The position numbers and the translations under genes were made by a program. 40,513 bases of DNA, from contig JAMPIU010000056.1 of NCBI GenBank assembly GCA_023667845.1, positions 1-40,513 of the forward strand, written 5' to 3'. Each line of letters begins with the position of its first letter. The first letter of the stretch is position 1. This document shows positions 24,511 through 32,042 of the stretch, in pieces. Under the pieces are notes generated by a model that had not been told where the DNA came from, did no database searches, and saw only the letters and a list, made by a program, of their open reading frames with translations. The DNA comes from Dehalobacter sp. GTDB taxonomy: Bacteria; Bacillota; Desulfitobacteriia; Desulfitobacteriales; Syntrophobotulaceae.

Positions 24511-25719
24511 ATGCCTCTATATTCGTATGTTGCCAAAGACTTTTCCGGCCAGAGATCGACAGGCGTTCTGGAAGCCGATAGTATTCAGAACTTTTACCGC
24601 CAGCTCAAAGAGCGACAGCTTTTTTGCATCGAAGTCAGCGAAAAGAAACAAAGCGCGCAAAAAGCGATTAGTAAGGATAAGCCGATCAAGCTAAAAGTCA
24701 AAGACCTTGTCGTGTTTTGCAATCAGTTTCATGCACTATTAACAGCCGGGGTAACAGTCATCAAAGCACTCGATGTAATCTATCAGCAAACGGAAAGCAA
24801 GAAGCTCAAAGCAGTTGTTCTCAGAGTTTATGAAGCAGTCCAAAAAGGTGATATGCTTTCCGAAGCTATGCGCAAGCAGGGGCAGGCATTCCCGGAAATT
24901 CTCATTAATATGATTGAGTCGGGAGAAGCCAGCGGCAAACTTGATCTCGTACTGGCTAAAATGACGGATCATTTTGAAAAGGAACGAAAGCTTCGGACAA
25001 AAATGATTTCTTCCATGACATACCCGGCCATCTTAACCGGCGTAATGATCATTGTGGTTATTATATTGATGACTTTTGTGCTGCCGACGTTTACCGCCAT
25101 GTTTGAATCGACCGGCACAACCCTGCCGCTGACAACCAGAATCCTTATGGGAATCAGTAATTTTATGAGGTCTTATTGGTACATTTTAATCATTGTGATT
25201 GCAGCGATCGTTTTTGCAACAAGACAATACATTAAGACGGATTCAGGAAGACTGAAATGGGATGGAATGAAACTGAAGATCCCTGTTGTAAAGTCGACTT
25301 CCATCAAGATCATGTCCGCCAGGATGGCCCGCACCCTTTCCACCTTGTTAAGCAGTGGGATTCCTTTACTGAACTGTATAGAAATCACCGCGAAAGTGCT
25401 TGGGAATAAAGTAGTCAGTGACGGTTTGTTAGCTGCCAAAGAGGATATGAGCAAAGGAGCGACGATCTCGCAGTCCATCCGCAAGATCGGGGTGTTTCCG
25501 CCGATGATTTATTCCATGATCAGCATCGGCGAGGAATCCGGCTCACTTGAGAGTATTTTGGAAAGAACGTCTGCCTATTATGACGAGGAAGCCGATGTGG
25601 CAATTCAGCGTATGCTGGCGCTGTTTGAACCGGCCTTGATCGTTGTGATGGCGGTCGTGATCGGCTTTATTGTTCTGTCGATTGTTTCGGCGATGTATGG
25701 CGCCTATCAGAATATTTAA
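24511..25719 (+). CDS. pilC: Type IV pilus inner-membrane platform protein PilC
   Basis: Polytopic membrane protein (GspF/PilC family) that forms the platform on which PilB and PilT act. Encodes 402 residues, normal length, with two T2SF domains (from about 65 and about 265) each led by conserved segments (FCNQFHALLTAGVTVIKAL; MARTLSTLLSSGIPLLNCI). Transmembrane segments lie at about 170-190, 218-235 and 370-397. ATG 24511 follows AGAGGGAG. It is first in a tight operon with pilM, pilN, pilO and minor pilins; pilB and pilT are in a separate operon on the other strand. Confidence 0.93.
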   Translation: MPLYSYVAKDFSGQRSTGVLEADSIQNFYRQLKERQLFCIEVSEKKQSAQKAISKDKPIKLKVKDLVVFCNQFHALLTAGVTVIKALDVIYQQTESKKLKAVVLRVYEAVQKGDMLSEAMRKQGQAFPEILINMIESGEASGKLDLVLAKMTDHFEKERKLRTKMISSMTYPAILTGVMIIVVIILMTFVLPTFTAMFESTGTTLPLTTRILMGISNFMRSYWYILIIVIAAIVFATRQYIKTDSGRLKWDGMKLKIPVVKSTSIKIMSARMARTLSTLLSSGIPLLNCIEITAKVLGNKVVSDGLLAAKEDMSKGATISQSIRKIGVFPPMIYSMISIGEESGSLESILERTSAYYDEEADVAIQRMLALFEPALIVVMAVVIGFIVLSIVSAMYGAYQNI

Positions 25720-25748
25720 GTAAATTATACATAAGAGGGGGAATATAC

Positions 25749-26954
25749 TTGACTGCTGCATATCTGTCCTTTGATCTTGGAACAAGAAATATTCACGCTG
25801 TTGTCGGCCAGGCGGAAGGAAATACTGTCAGAATACTGCGAAGTGCCAGCATCGGGCTTCCGAAAGGCGTGCTCTCTGACGGTTTGATTACGAATAAAGA
25901 AGTACTGATCTCAGCCATGCAGGAAGTGCTTGCTTCTCTGAATACTTCCACCAAAGATGCCCTGATCACGTTTAACTCCAACAGCGTGATTATTCGTGAA
26001 TTTGAGGTTCCTTCAGGAAATGAGCAAGAACTCGAAGCAATGATTAAGAATGAAATTATTCAATTTTTCGGTATGACGGATACCGATCTGGTCGAGTACC
26101 GCAAGATCGGTGAGACAGAGACCGGCGGAATGAAAAAAGTCAAGGTACGGGCAGCGGTCATGAATAAGGAAATAGCGCATGCGTATTACGACCTTCTTGA
26201 TAGCCTTAAGCTGAAACCAGTCGCGCTAGATATTCACACGAATGTTATTTCTAAAATTTTCAACGAACAGACTGCGATTAACAACAATTTGTCGAAAAAC
26301 TATATCATTTTGGATATTGGATATTCCGGGACGATGATCTATCTGATCTCTCAGGGCAGCCTGAATTTCTTCCGCTCTATCAGCTTCGGCGGAAGAGCAG
26401 TGGATCGCCTGCTTGCAGGCCTATTTGCCTTATCCGAAGAGAAGGCTGAAGAAAAGAAACTGGAGTTTCTTTCCGATAAACAAGAGCGCATTGCTTCGGA
26501 AGCAGGCGCAACGGAAAGAACGGAGAATAGATCCCTTGACGTGAAAAAGAAAGGCCATACGTTTGTGATTAAAAAGAAGGGTCTAACTGAAAATGTGGAA
26601 GAACCTGTTTCCGATTCAGTTGAGAACACGGTTGAAGAGTTTCGGCCCATTGAACAAGGAAAAGTTTTTACCAAAGAGGAAGCACTAGCCGCTGTGAAAC
26701 CGCTTTACGGAGAACTGCTCGAAGAAATCCGAAAGGTCATGCAGTTTTTTGCGAACAGGAGCGGCTCCAAGGATTTGAGCCAAATCTACCTGATCGGTGG
26801 AGGCGCCAGTCTTACAGGAATACCTGAGTACCTGTCCCACGGGCTCGGTTTGAAAGTTGACCGGCTTAAGACGATCAGTAACATTCAGTATATAGACCAT
26901 GAGCAGGCACCCGGAGACTATGTCAATGCCTCCGCTGCCCTGATCAGGCTTTGA
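25749..26954 (+). CDS. pilM: Type IV pilus assembly protein PilM
   Basis: Actin-like cytoplasmic protein that binds the N-terminus of PilN and links the pilus motor to the PilNO complex. Encodes 401 residues. ATPase-fold segments are visible: YLSFDLGTRNIHAVVG at the start, YIILDIGYSGTMIYLI in the middle and IYLIGGGASLTGIPEYL near the end. The start is TTG 25749 after a GAGGGGG site. Residues about 235-300 form a Lys/Glu-rich hydrophilic stretch that interrupts the fold and looks like a species-specific insertion. It overlaps nothing; pilN follows at once. Confidence 0.9.
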   Translation: MTAAYLSFDLGTRNIHAVVGQAEGNTVRILRSASIGLPKGVLSDGLITNKEVLISAMQEVLASLNTSTKDALITFNSNSVIIREFEVPSGNEQELEAMIKNEIIQFFGMTDTDLVEYRKIGETETGGMKKVKVRAAVMNKEIAHAYYDLLDSLKLKPVALDIHTNVISKIFNEQTAINNNLSKNYIILDIGYSGTMIYLISQGSLNFFRSISFGGRAVDRLLAGLFALSEEKAEEKKLEFLSDKQERIASEAGATERTENRSLDVKKKGHTFVIKKKGLTENVEEPVSDSVENTVEEFRPIEQGKVFTKEEALAAVKPLYGELLEEIRKVMQFFANRSGSKDLSQIYLIGGGASLTGIPEYLSHGLGLKVDRLKTISNIQYIDHEQAPGDYVNASAALIRL

Positions 26955-26968
26955 GAGCAGGTGACAAA

Positions 26969-27526
26969 ATGAATGATTTTAACTTTTTTTCAACATTTGA
27001 AAAACAGAAACTGGCCCAGAAGAGAAAAATCAGAAGATCCTATGGGGTGATACTTGGTGTGATTCTTGTTGTTGTACTATTTTACGGCATTATGGGGGCA
27101 AGGATGCTCTATTGTTCTTACGCGATTGATAAAGGCGAGGCCTTTCTGAATGCTCCGGAAAACAAAGCGAAGCTGACAGACATTCAGGCCAAGAAAGCAG
27201 CTACCGAGAATTTAATCACCTATACGGCGCAAGTAAGTCAGGCTAAGAACAAAATAGCGCTGGCCACTAAAGTCAGCAGTGAATTCCTGAATACCATACA
27301 AAAGACGATTCCGGCAGCAGTCAGCCTGAAGTCTCTGGAAATCAAAGACTATCAAGTGATTCTGCAGGGCACTGTACCGGCATCGGCGACAGTGGCCGAG
27401 TTGGCCCATAACCTGGAGGCAACAGAGCTTTTTTCCAGGGTGCAGGTACAGTTTATTCAAAGTGGTAGAGAAACAGCTGCCTATGAATTTTCCATTCTGT
27501 GCGAATTGAAGGAGGTGGCTGAATAA
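26969..27526 (+). CDS. pilN: Type IV pilus assembly protein PilN-like
   Basis: Bitopic inner-membrane protein of 185 residues: short cytoplasmic tail MNDFNFFSTFEKQKLAQKRK, which would bind PilM, one membrane segment (about 27-48), a coiled coil (about 60-105), then a small alpha/beta domain. Sequence similarity to PilN is weak, but topology and position between pilM and pilO are right. ATG 26969 was chosen over TTG 26951; AGGTGA precedes it closely. The stop TAA shares its last base with the ATG of pilO, indicating coupling. Confidence 0.82.
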   Translation: MNDFNFFSTFEKQKLAQKRKIRRSYGVILGVILVVVLFYGIMGARMLYCSYAIDKGEAFLNAPENKAKLTDIQAKKAATENLITYTAQVSQAKNKIALATKVSSEFLNTIQKTIPAAVSLKSLEIKDYQVILQGTVPASATVAELAHNLEATELFSRVQVQFIQSGRETAAYEFSILCELKEVAE

Positions 27527-28359
27527 TGAAGCTGCAGAAACCAAACTTGCAGGGGAAAAAGATTGGGAAATTATCACTCGATACCAAAATCACCGAGCGG
27601 GATAAAAAAATGCTGATGGTTCTTGGGGTTGTGATTATCATTGCGCTCAGCTACTATGTCCTTTACCTTCCGATGAGTGCCAGCCTTGAAAGTTTAACAG
27701 CCGATAAAGCAATCATGGATCAAAAAGTGGCTGCAGCCAAAAGCGACCTGGAAAATGAACAAAGCATTGTCAAGGCCTATGAAACGCAATTAGCGAAGGG
27801 AATGAAGGCTTCTGAAGCCTTCTTCCCCGGAGTCTATCCGTATAAGGAGCAGTATGTGCTGCTCGTGGAAAAGATCGTGAAGGGAAGCGGCGCGACGTTG
27901 ACGAATCTTGAGTTTTCCGATCCCGAAGTTAGTGGGGTCGTGATGCCGGCGGACAACCGCTATCTGCTTCCGGCTTATTCCTTGCAGCAAGAAGCGAATA
28001 CCATTAACCAAGCTTATAGTGACCAGCCGGCAAAAGAGATACCTTCTGCTGCAGGTACTTCCCAGAGTACCGCCACCACCGGTGAAGAGAAGACTTTACC
28101 TGCCGATGCGGTGCTCCGGCTGCCGGCAACAATTGAGTTTACCGGGAGCTACGCCCAGTACCGGACAGTTATCACCAGCCTGGAAAAACTAAACCGGGCG
28201 ATTGCGTTGGAAGCCTTCGAGGCCAAGGAAGAGGAAACAGGACTGAAATTCACACTGACCGTATCTTTCTATGCGGTGGAAAAAGTTGATAACGGCGAGG
28301 ATCCATTCAACGCCTGGACGATTAAAGGCAGTTACGGAAAGTCGGATCCTTTCAATTAA
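27526..28359 (+). CDS. pilO: Type IV pilus assembly protein PilO-like
   Basis: Bitopic inner-membrane protein of 277 residues: basic cytoplasmic N-terminus, one membrane segment (MLMVLGVVIIIALSYYVLYL, about 28-47), a coiled coil (50-95) and a periplasmic-side ferredoxin-like domain. A Ser/Thr/Ala-rich loop (about 172-190) splits the domain. Forms a heterodimer with PilN in known systems. ATG 27526 overlaps the pilN stop. The distance of about 50 bases to the next gene includes a strong ribosome site, so the operon continues. Confidence 0.82.
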   Translation: MKLQKPNLQGKKIGKLSLDTKITERDKKMLMVLGVVIIIALSYYVLYLPMSASLESLTADKAIMDQKVAAAKSDLENEQSIVKAYETQLAKGMKASEAFFPGVYPYKEQYVLLVEKIVKGSGATLTNLEFSDPEVSGVVMPADNRYLLPAYSLQQEANTINQAYSDQPAKEIPSAAGTSQSTATTGEEKTLPADAVLRLPATIEFTGSYAQYRTVITSLEKLNRAIALEAFEAKEEETGLKFTLTVSFYAVEKVDNGEDPFNAWTIKGSYGKSDPFN

Positions 28360-28408
28360 GCTTAAGAACGATTTTTTTCAATAATAGGAATACAAGGAGG
28401 GGAGTCAT

Positions 28409-29575
28409 GTGAAAAAAAAATCGGATGGTTATGCATTAGTGCTGACAATGGTCTTATTGGTTGTGCTGTCTGTGTTGGGGACTGCGATCCTGAGTATTGC
28501 TTTCGGGGAGACCAAGATGGTCGCGAACCAAGTTGAAAACAAACGGGCCTACTATGCCGCACGTTCCGGCGCCGATGCAATGGCTTCCTATATTATTGAT
28601 AACAGCAGCAATAGTAATATTGCGACAATCGTCAGTAATCTCATTACAAAGACCCTATATAATCCGGGAACAGGAACCGTTGGAAGCAATAATTTTGCTG
28701 TAAAAGTCAGCAGTATCAATAGCGGCCCATACAGCGGGGATCTGTTGATTGAATCTGAGGGGACGGCTGATACCGGTAATCTTCCGGTCACGGTCTATTT
28801 GACACTAAAACAGGCAGTTAAGATAGCTTTAGATATGACTGTATTTGCGGATGATGGTATGTGTTTTGGTAAGAATATAACAGTAACCGGTGATGTGGGG
28901 ACGAATAGCGACAGTATTACTTTTGGGAAAAATCCAATAAATGGAGATGTTATTCTGGGCCCGGATACTAGTGATGCTGAAATGACGATCGCGGATGCTA
29001 TGTCTGGAAATCCACAAAAACTAACTTCAAAGATAATATTTCCTGATACTAAGGCTACCTTATTTCCAACAGAAAATAATGAAGTGTTTTTAGGAACAGA
29101 AAAAAAAGTAAAGGGTAAGACTGTAATAACACCGTATGTAGTTACATCGAACCCAAGTGACCAAAGTAACAAAGTACTTGCAACGGCTGTAACAAATTTA
29201 TCTGACGCCATGGAATATATCGAATGGCCTGCGGACGGGGGGGGTGAATTACAATTACTAATAACAAGCTCTGATTTTACTTTGGGAAAAACAGTTAACG
29301 TACCTTATGGTAATACTTTATATTTGTATTATAACGGCACTAGTCAATTAGCTGAGTCTAGTGGTAATTTTTCATATACGCATATTAGTATTTATGCACC
29401 AAATGCTGAATTCAATATTACTGGTGGCGGTAATGGCACTTTTTTAGGAAAAATGATAATAGGATCTTATGATGATACTTCAAACAGTCATGTAACATTA
29501 ACAGATGATTCAGAGATAGACGAGAACAAGGTTGTTGGAATTGATACGTACCAACGCGATGTCTGGCTTAAATAA
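28409..29575 (+). CDS. PilX-like pilus protein with a C-terminal beta-rich domain
   Basis: 388 residues, GTG start 28409 after AAGGAGGGG (an ATG two bases earlier runs straight into TGA). The N-terminus GYALVLTMVLLVVLSVLGTAIL with AYYAARSGADA is the PilX_N pattern: a single hydrophobic helix without the FTLIE prepilin cleavage box. Residues about 150-388 look like a repetitive beta-sheet surface domain (PNAEFNITGGGNGTFLG near the end), similar to domains often found after PilX_N. Base composition changes inside the gene: 32 of 60 bases are G/C at 28501-28560 but 20 of 60 at 29041-29100, so the C-terminal part may have been exchanged. Likely an extracellular or tip-associated minor pilus component. 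Confidence 0.75.
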   Translation: MKKKSDGYALVLTMVLLVVLSVLGTAILSIAFGETKMVANQVENKRAYYAARSGADAMASYIIDNSSNSNIATIVSNLITKTLYNPGTGTVGSNNFAVKVSSINSGPYSGDLLIESEGTADTGNLPVTVYLTLKQAVKIALDMTVFADDGMCFGKNITVTGDVGTNSDSITFGKNPINGDVILGPDTSDAEMTIADAMSGNPQKLTSKIIFPDTKATLFPTENNEVFLGTEKKVKGKTVITPYVVTSNPSDQSNKVLATAVTNLSDAMEYIEWPADGGGELQLLITSSDFTLGKTVNVPYGNTLYLYYNGTSQLAESSGNFSYTHISIYAPNAEFNITGGGNGTFLGKMIIGSYDDTSNSHVTLTDDSEIDENKVVGIDTYQRDVWLK

Positions 29576-29623
29576 GGAATCATAAATGTTCGAAATAAGG
29601 TGTTATTAAGGAGGGATACCGGA

Positions 29624-29950
29624 ATGCTTAGAAAAAAGGCAAAAGGGTTTACGCTGATTGAGATCATTGTCGCTCTGGCGATCATCGGTGTGATGGGAGT
29701 TTCCCTTCTTACTGTTTTCACAATGGGCATACGGGTCATCGTCCAGGCCAGAGACCGCAATGATGCGTCATTCACAGCCCAGTCCAAGGTGGAGGTAAAG
29801 CTCAATACGATAAATGCGACGCCTTCCACGATTACAATCACGATGCCCGATGCGACGACGATTTTGGCTAGTGGTACAGTAATGCTTGCCGAGAGTGCTA
29901 CTGTGAACGGAAAAGAAGTTTCGATTGATTACTTCAAGCCCGGGAAATAA
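29624..29950 (+). CDS. Minor prepilin (PilV/GspI-like)
   Basis: 108 residues. Prepilin signature KAKG/FTLIEIIVALAIIG: cleavage after Gly8 and Glu5 of the mature protein are present, followed by a hydrophobic helix. The rest is a short pilin-type domain. ATG 29624 follows AAGGAGG. Part of the minor pilin set of the operon, probably helping to prime pilus assembly; which of PilV, PilW or PilE it corresponds to cannot be settled. Confidence 0.85.
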   Translation: MLRKKAKGFTLIEIIVALAIIGVMGVSLLTVFTMGIRVIVQARDRNDASFTAQSKVEVKLNTINATPSTITITMPDATTILASGTVMLAESATVNGKEVSIDYFKPGK

Positions 29951-29976
29951 CAGAATTTAGACTAGGAGGGGAGCCC

Positions 29977-30510
29977 ATGAAATTCAGCATAAAAACACAA
30001 AGGAAGAGCAAGGGCTTTACCTTGCTTGAAGTGATGGCTGTCACTGCAATCATGGCTTTGGTCGTGGCAATCATTTACCCGATGATCACATTCGGAACAA
30101 CCGCTCTTCACAAGGGACAAGTAAATGCCGATAAGCAATACCAAGTGCGCATGGCTGCCGATTTTATCAGCAAGCAGCTGCGCTATGCCAATTCATTTAC
30201 CTTCCTGACGAGTACGCCTACCGCTGCCACCGGCAGAAACGATATTTACCTGGATGCTTCAGGTTTCTTCCACTACAATAACAATGGAACGAGTGCCACT
30301 GTGTCAGGAGTTGACAATACCACCAAATTTAAAATCTCTTTTACCAACACCGGAAAATCAAATTCGATCATTTTTACGATTGGTGATAAAGATGATGTCA
30401 ATTATGATGTCACCACCGAAGTCATTCTGCTGAATTATCATAAAAGCACGTTTCCGACCGCCTCAGGCTCCTGTATCGGTTTCTCGTATACCTTGCCGTC
30501 TTCTTTGTAG
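29977..30510 (+). CDS. Minor prepilin (PilW/GspJ-like)
   Basis: 177 residues. Prepilin box KSKG/FTLLEVMAVTAIMA, cleavage after Gly13, Glu5 of the mature form present, then helix and a beta-rich domain with several Tyr/Phe. ATG 29977 follows AGGAGGGG. Twenty-six bases after the preceding prepilin; both are probably processed by the peptidase encoded at 39192. Confidence 0.85.
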   Translation: MKFSIKTQRKSKGFTLLEVMAVTAIMALVVAIIYPMITFGTTALHKGQVNADKQYQVRMAADFISKQLRYANSFTFLTSTPTAATGRNDIYLDASGFFHYNNNGTSATVSGVDNTTKFKISFTNTGKSNSIIFTIGDKDDVNYDVTTEVILLNYHKSTFPTASGSCIGFSYTLPSSL

Positions 30511-30578
30511 GGCAGCCTGCGCAGTTGATTTTAGTAAAGTAAATAGTCTGGATGATCATATCCTATGGAGAGTGCAAT

Positions 30579-31289
30579 ATGGAAGAAACCGGGCAATTGA
30601 ATCAGCCTATCAATGAAGCAGCAGCGTACTACTATCAGCATAAAGATAAAGAATCAGCAGAAAAGGTACTTGGAGCTGGCAAGGGATTGATCAAATATTT
30701 TGCAAGGCTCTACGGCGGAGGCTGCTGCGAGGACGATCTTTTTCAGGCTGGCAGTCTGGGTTTGCTAAAAGCTTTGCGGAATTTTGACCCCGATAGGGAG
30801 ACTAGCTTTGTGACTTTTGCTTCTCACTGTATCATGGGGGAGGTTTGTCATCTAGCGCGCAAAGAAGCATCTTTCTACCGTCCGGGTTGCATTGTTGAGC
30901 TTCAGTCCAAGGTGGATCAGGAAGTCATGAAATATATGAAAGAAAACGGCGATGTACCTGGTACTGAATACATCGCCAAAAAGCTGAAAATTAAGGAAGA
31001 GAGCGTCATAGAAGTTATGCGGGCGGGATTTGTAAGTTTTGATGACATCGACGCTTCAAGGATTCATAGTACAGCCTACGAGACCTTTCAACTCCCAATT
31101 GAGGATAAGCTTACGCTTTACCATGCGTTAAAAAAGCTCACAGATATCCAGCAGAAAGTGGTTCAAATGCTTTTTTTAAAAGACATGACACAACAGCAGG
31201 TCGCTTCGCAGCTTGGAATATCTCAACGGCAGGTTAGCAGGGTGAAGGAACGAAGTATAGAGGTGTTAAGGAAAAATATTAAAAACTAG
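30579..31289 (+). CDS. Alternative sigma-70 family factor
   Basis: 236 residues with sigma region 2 (CCEDDLFQAGSLGLLKALRNF, then FVTFASHCIMGEVCHLAR), a region 3-like helix pair (about 118-150) and region 4 with a helix-turn-helix (MTQQQVASQLGISQRQVSRV). It resembles the SigB/SigF/SigG group in length and layout but is not clearly any of them. ATG 30579 (GGAGAG upstream) was chosen over a longer frame from 30552. It closes the pilus operon and faces pilA across a shared terminator, so it may control pilus genes; that is inference from position. Confidence 0.8.
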   Translation: MEETGQLNQPINEAAAYYYQHKDKESAEKVLGAGKGLIKYFARLYGGGCCEDDLFQAGSLGLLKALRNFDPDRETSFVTFASHCIMGEVCHLARKEASFYRPGCIVELQSKVDQEVMKYMKENGDVPGTEYIAKKLKIKEESVIEVMRAGFVSFDDIDASRIHSTAYETFQLPIEDKLTLYHALKKLTDIQQKVVQMLFLKDMTQQQVASQLGISQRQVSRVKERSIEVLRKNIKN

Positions 31290-31337
31290 TGGAATTAAAG
31301 AGTAATAATTAAGCATTATATATTAAATGGAATAAGA

Positions 31338-31378
31338 AAAAGGATGAACCAGATAAATTACCTGATCATCCCTTTTTT
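31338..31378. terminator. Bidirectional terminator between the sigma gene and pilA
   Basis: AAGGATGA pairs with TCATCCCTT (one extra C) with an inner CAGATAA/TTACCTG pairing, flanked by A-run on the left and T6 on the right. It can stop the + operon and the - strand pilA transcript. Confidence 0.75.
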
Positions 31379-31434
31379 ATGATTGACTCTTTTTTACTTC
31401 ACTTTTTTGATCACGCAAATAATTGTATAGTTAA

Positions 31435-31815
31435 TTAGGGAGTTTCACCCATCGCTTGAACTTTACCACTCGTAGCAGCACTTCTTCCAGCACGGAAACC
31501 ATCTTTATCAAATGTGAAATATCCGTTTGCATCAATTGCGCTTAGAGTGCCACCTGTAACGCCAGATAGGGTCCTTACATTTCCACCAGCAGCTTCTGAT
31601 GGGGTACCATTTTCAGCTTTTATACCATCAATTGCTGTAGCAATTTGTTTTGCATCTACTAATGCTTGAGTTGCTTTAGCTTTGTTCTGGAACCCAGTAA
31701 AAGTAGGGATCAACACAGCCGCAAGAATACCCAAGATCGCAATAACCACAATCAGTTCAATCAGTGTAAAGCCTTTGTTTTTCTTTTTCATTTGAAGACA
31801 CATTTTCTTTAACAT
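31435..31815 (-). CDS. pilA: Major type IV pilin PilA-like prepilin
   Basis: 126 residues. Leader MLKKMCLQMKKKNKG, then FTLIELIVVIAILGILAAVL: cleavage after Gly15, mature Phe1 and Glu5, ideal N-terminal helix. The mature protein is short (about 111 residues) with a small Gly/Ala/Ser-rich globular part and no Cys pair. I chose 31815 because GGAGG lies 8 bases upstream; the longer frame from 31830 would start on that site. It is alone on the - strand, separate from the minor pilins. Its -10 (TATAAT, complement of 31883-31888) lacks a good -35, and TTTACA motifs lie further upstream. Confidence 0.9.
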   Translation of the reverse strand: MLKKMCLQMKKKNKGFTLIELIVVIAILGILAAVLIPTFTGFQNKAKATQALVDAKQIATAIDGIKAENGTPSEAAGGNVRTLSGVTGGTLSAIDANGYFTFDKDGFRAGRSAATSGKVQAMGETP

Positions 31816-32042
31816 TTCTTTTTCCTCCATTTTTTAATTATCATAAACTTTTTGAGGTTGTCCTCATGGTCTAGACGTTTGAATTATACCTGCAAAATTA
31901 TTTTTTAGACACGATTCTTGTTATTTTACAAAATTTATACAAATAATTTACATTTATTTTACAAATCAAAAAATCTATTGTCCTGGCAGGATTTGGGCAA
32001 TATAATTAACCATAGATATGGAAACTCAGGGGGATACGAAAG
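31816..32042. promoter_or_regulatory. Divergent promoter region pilA / coiled-coil gene
   Basis: For the + gene: TTGTCC (31978-31983), 17 bases, TATAAT (32001-32006). For pilA: TATAAT on the - strand (31883-31888) with TGTCTA at the -35 place, a poor match. Between them TTTACA occurs at 31925, 31947 and 31958 (22 and 11 bases apart), the inverse of the ATGTAAA array before pilC. The array would lie about 49-87 bases upstream of the pilA start, where activators usually bind. Confidence 0.6.
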
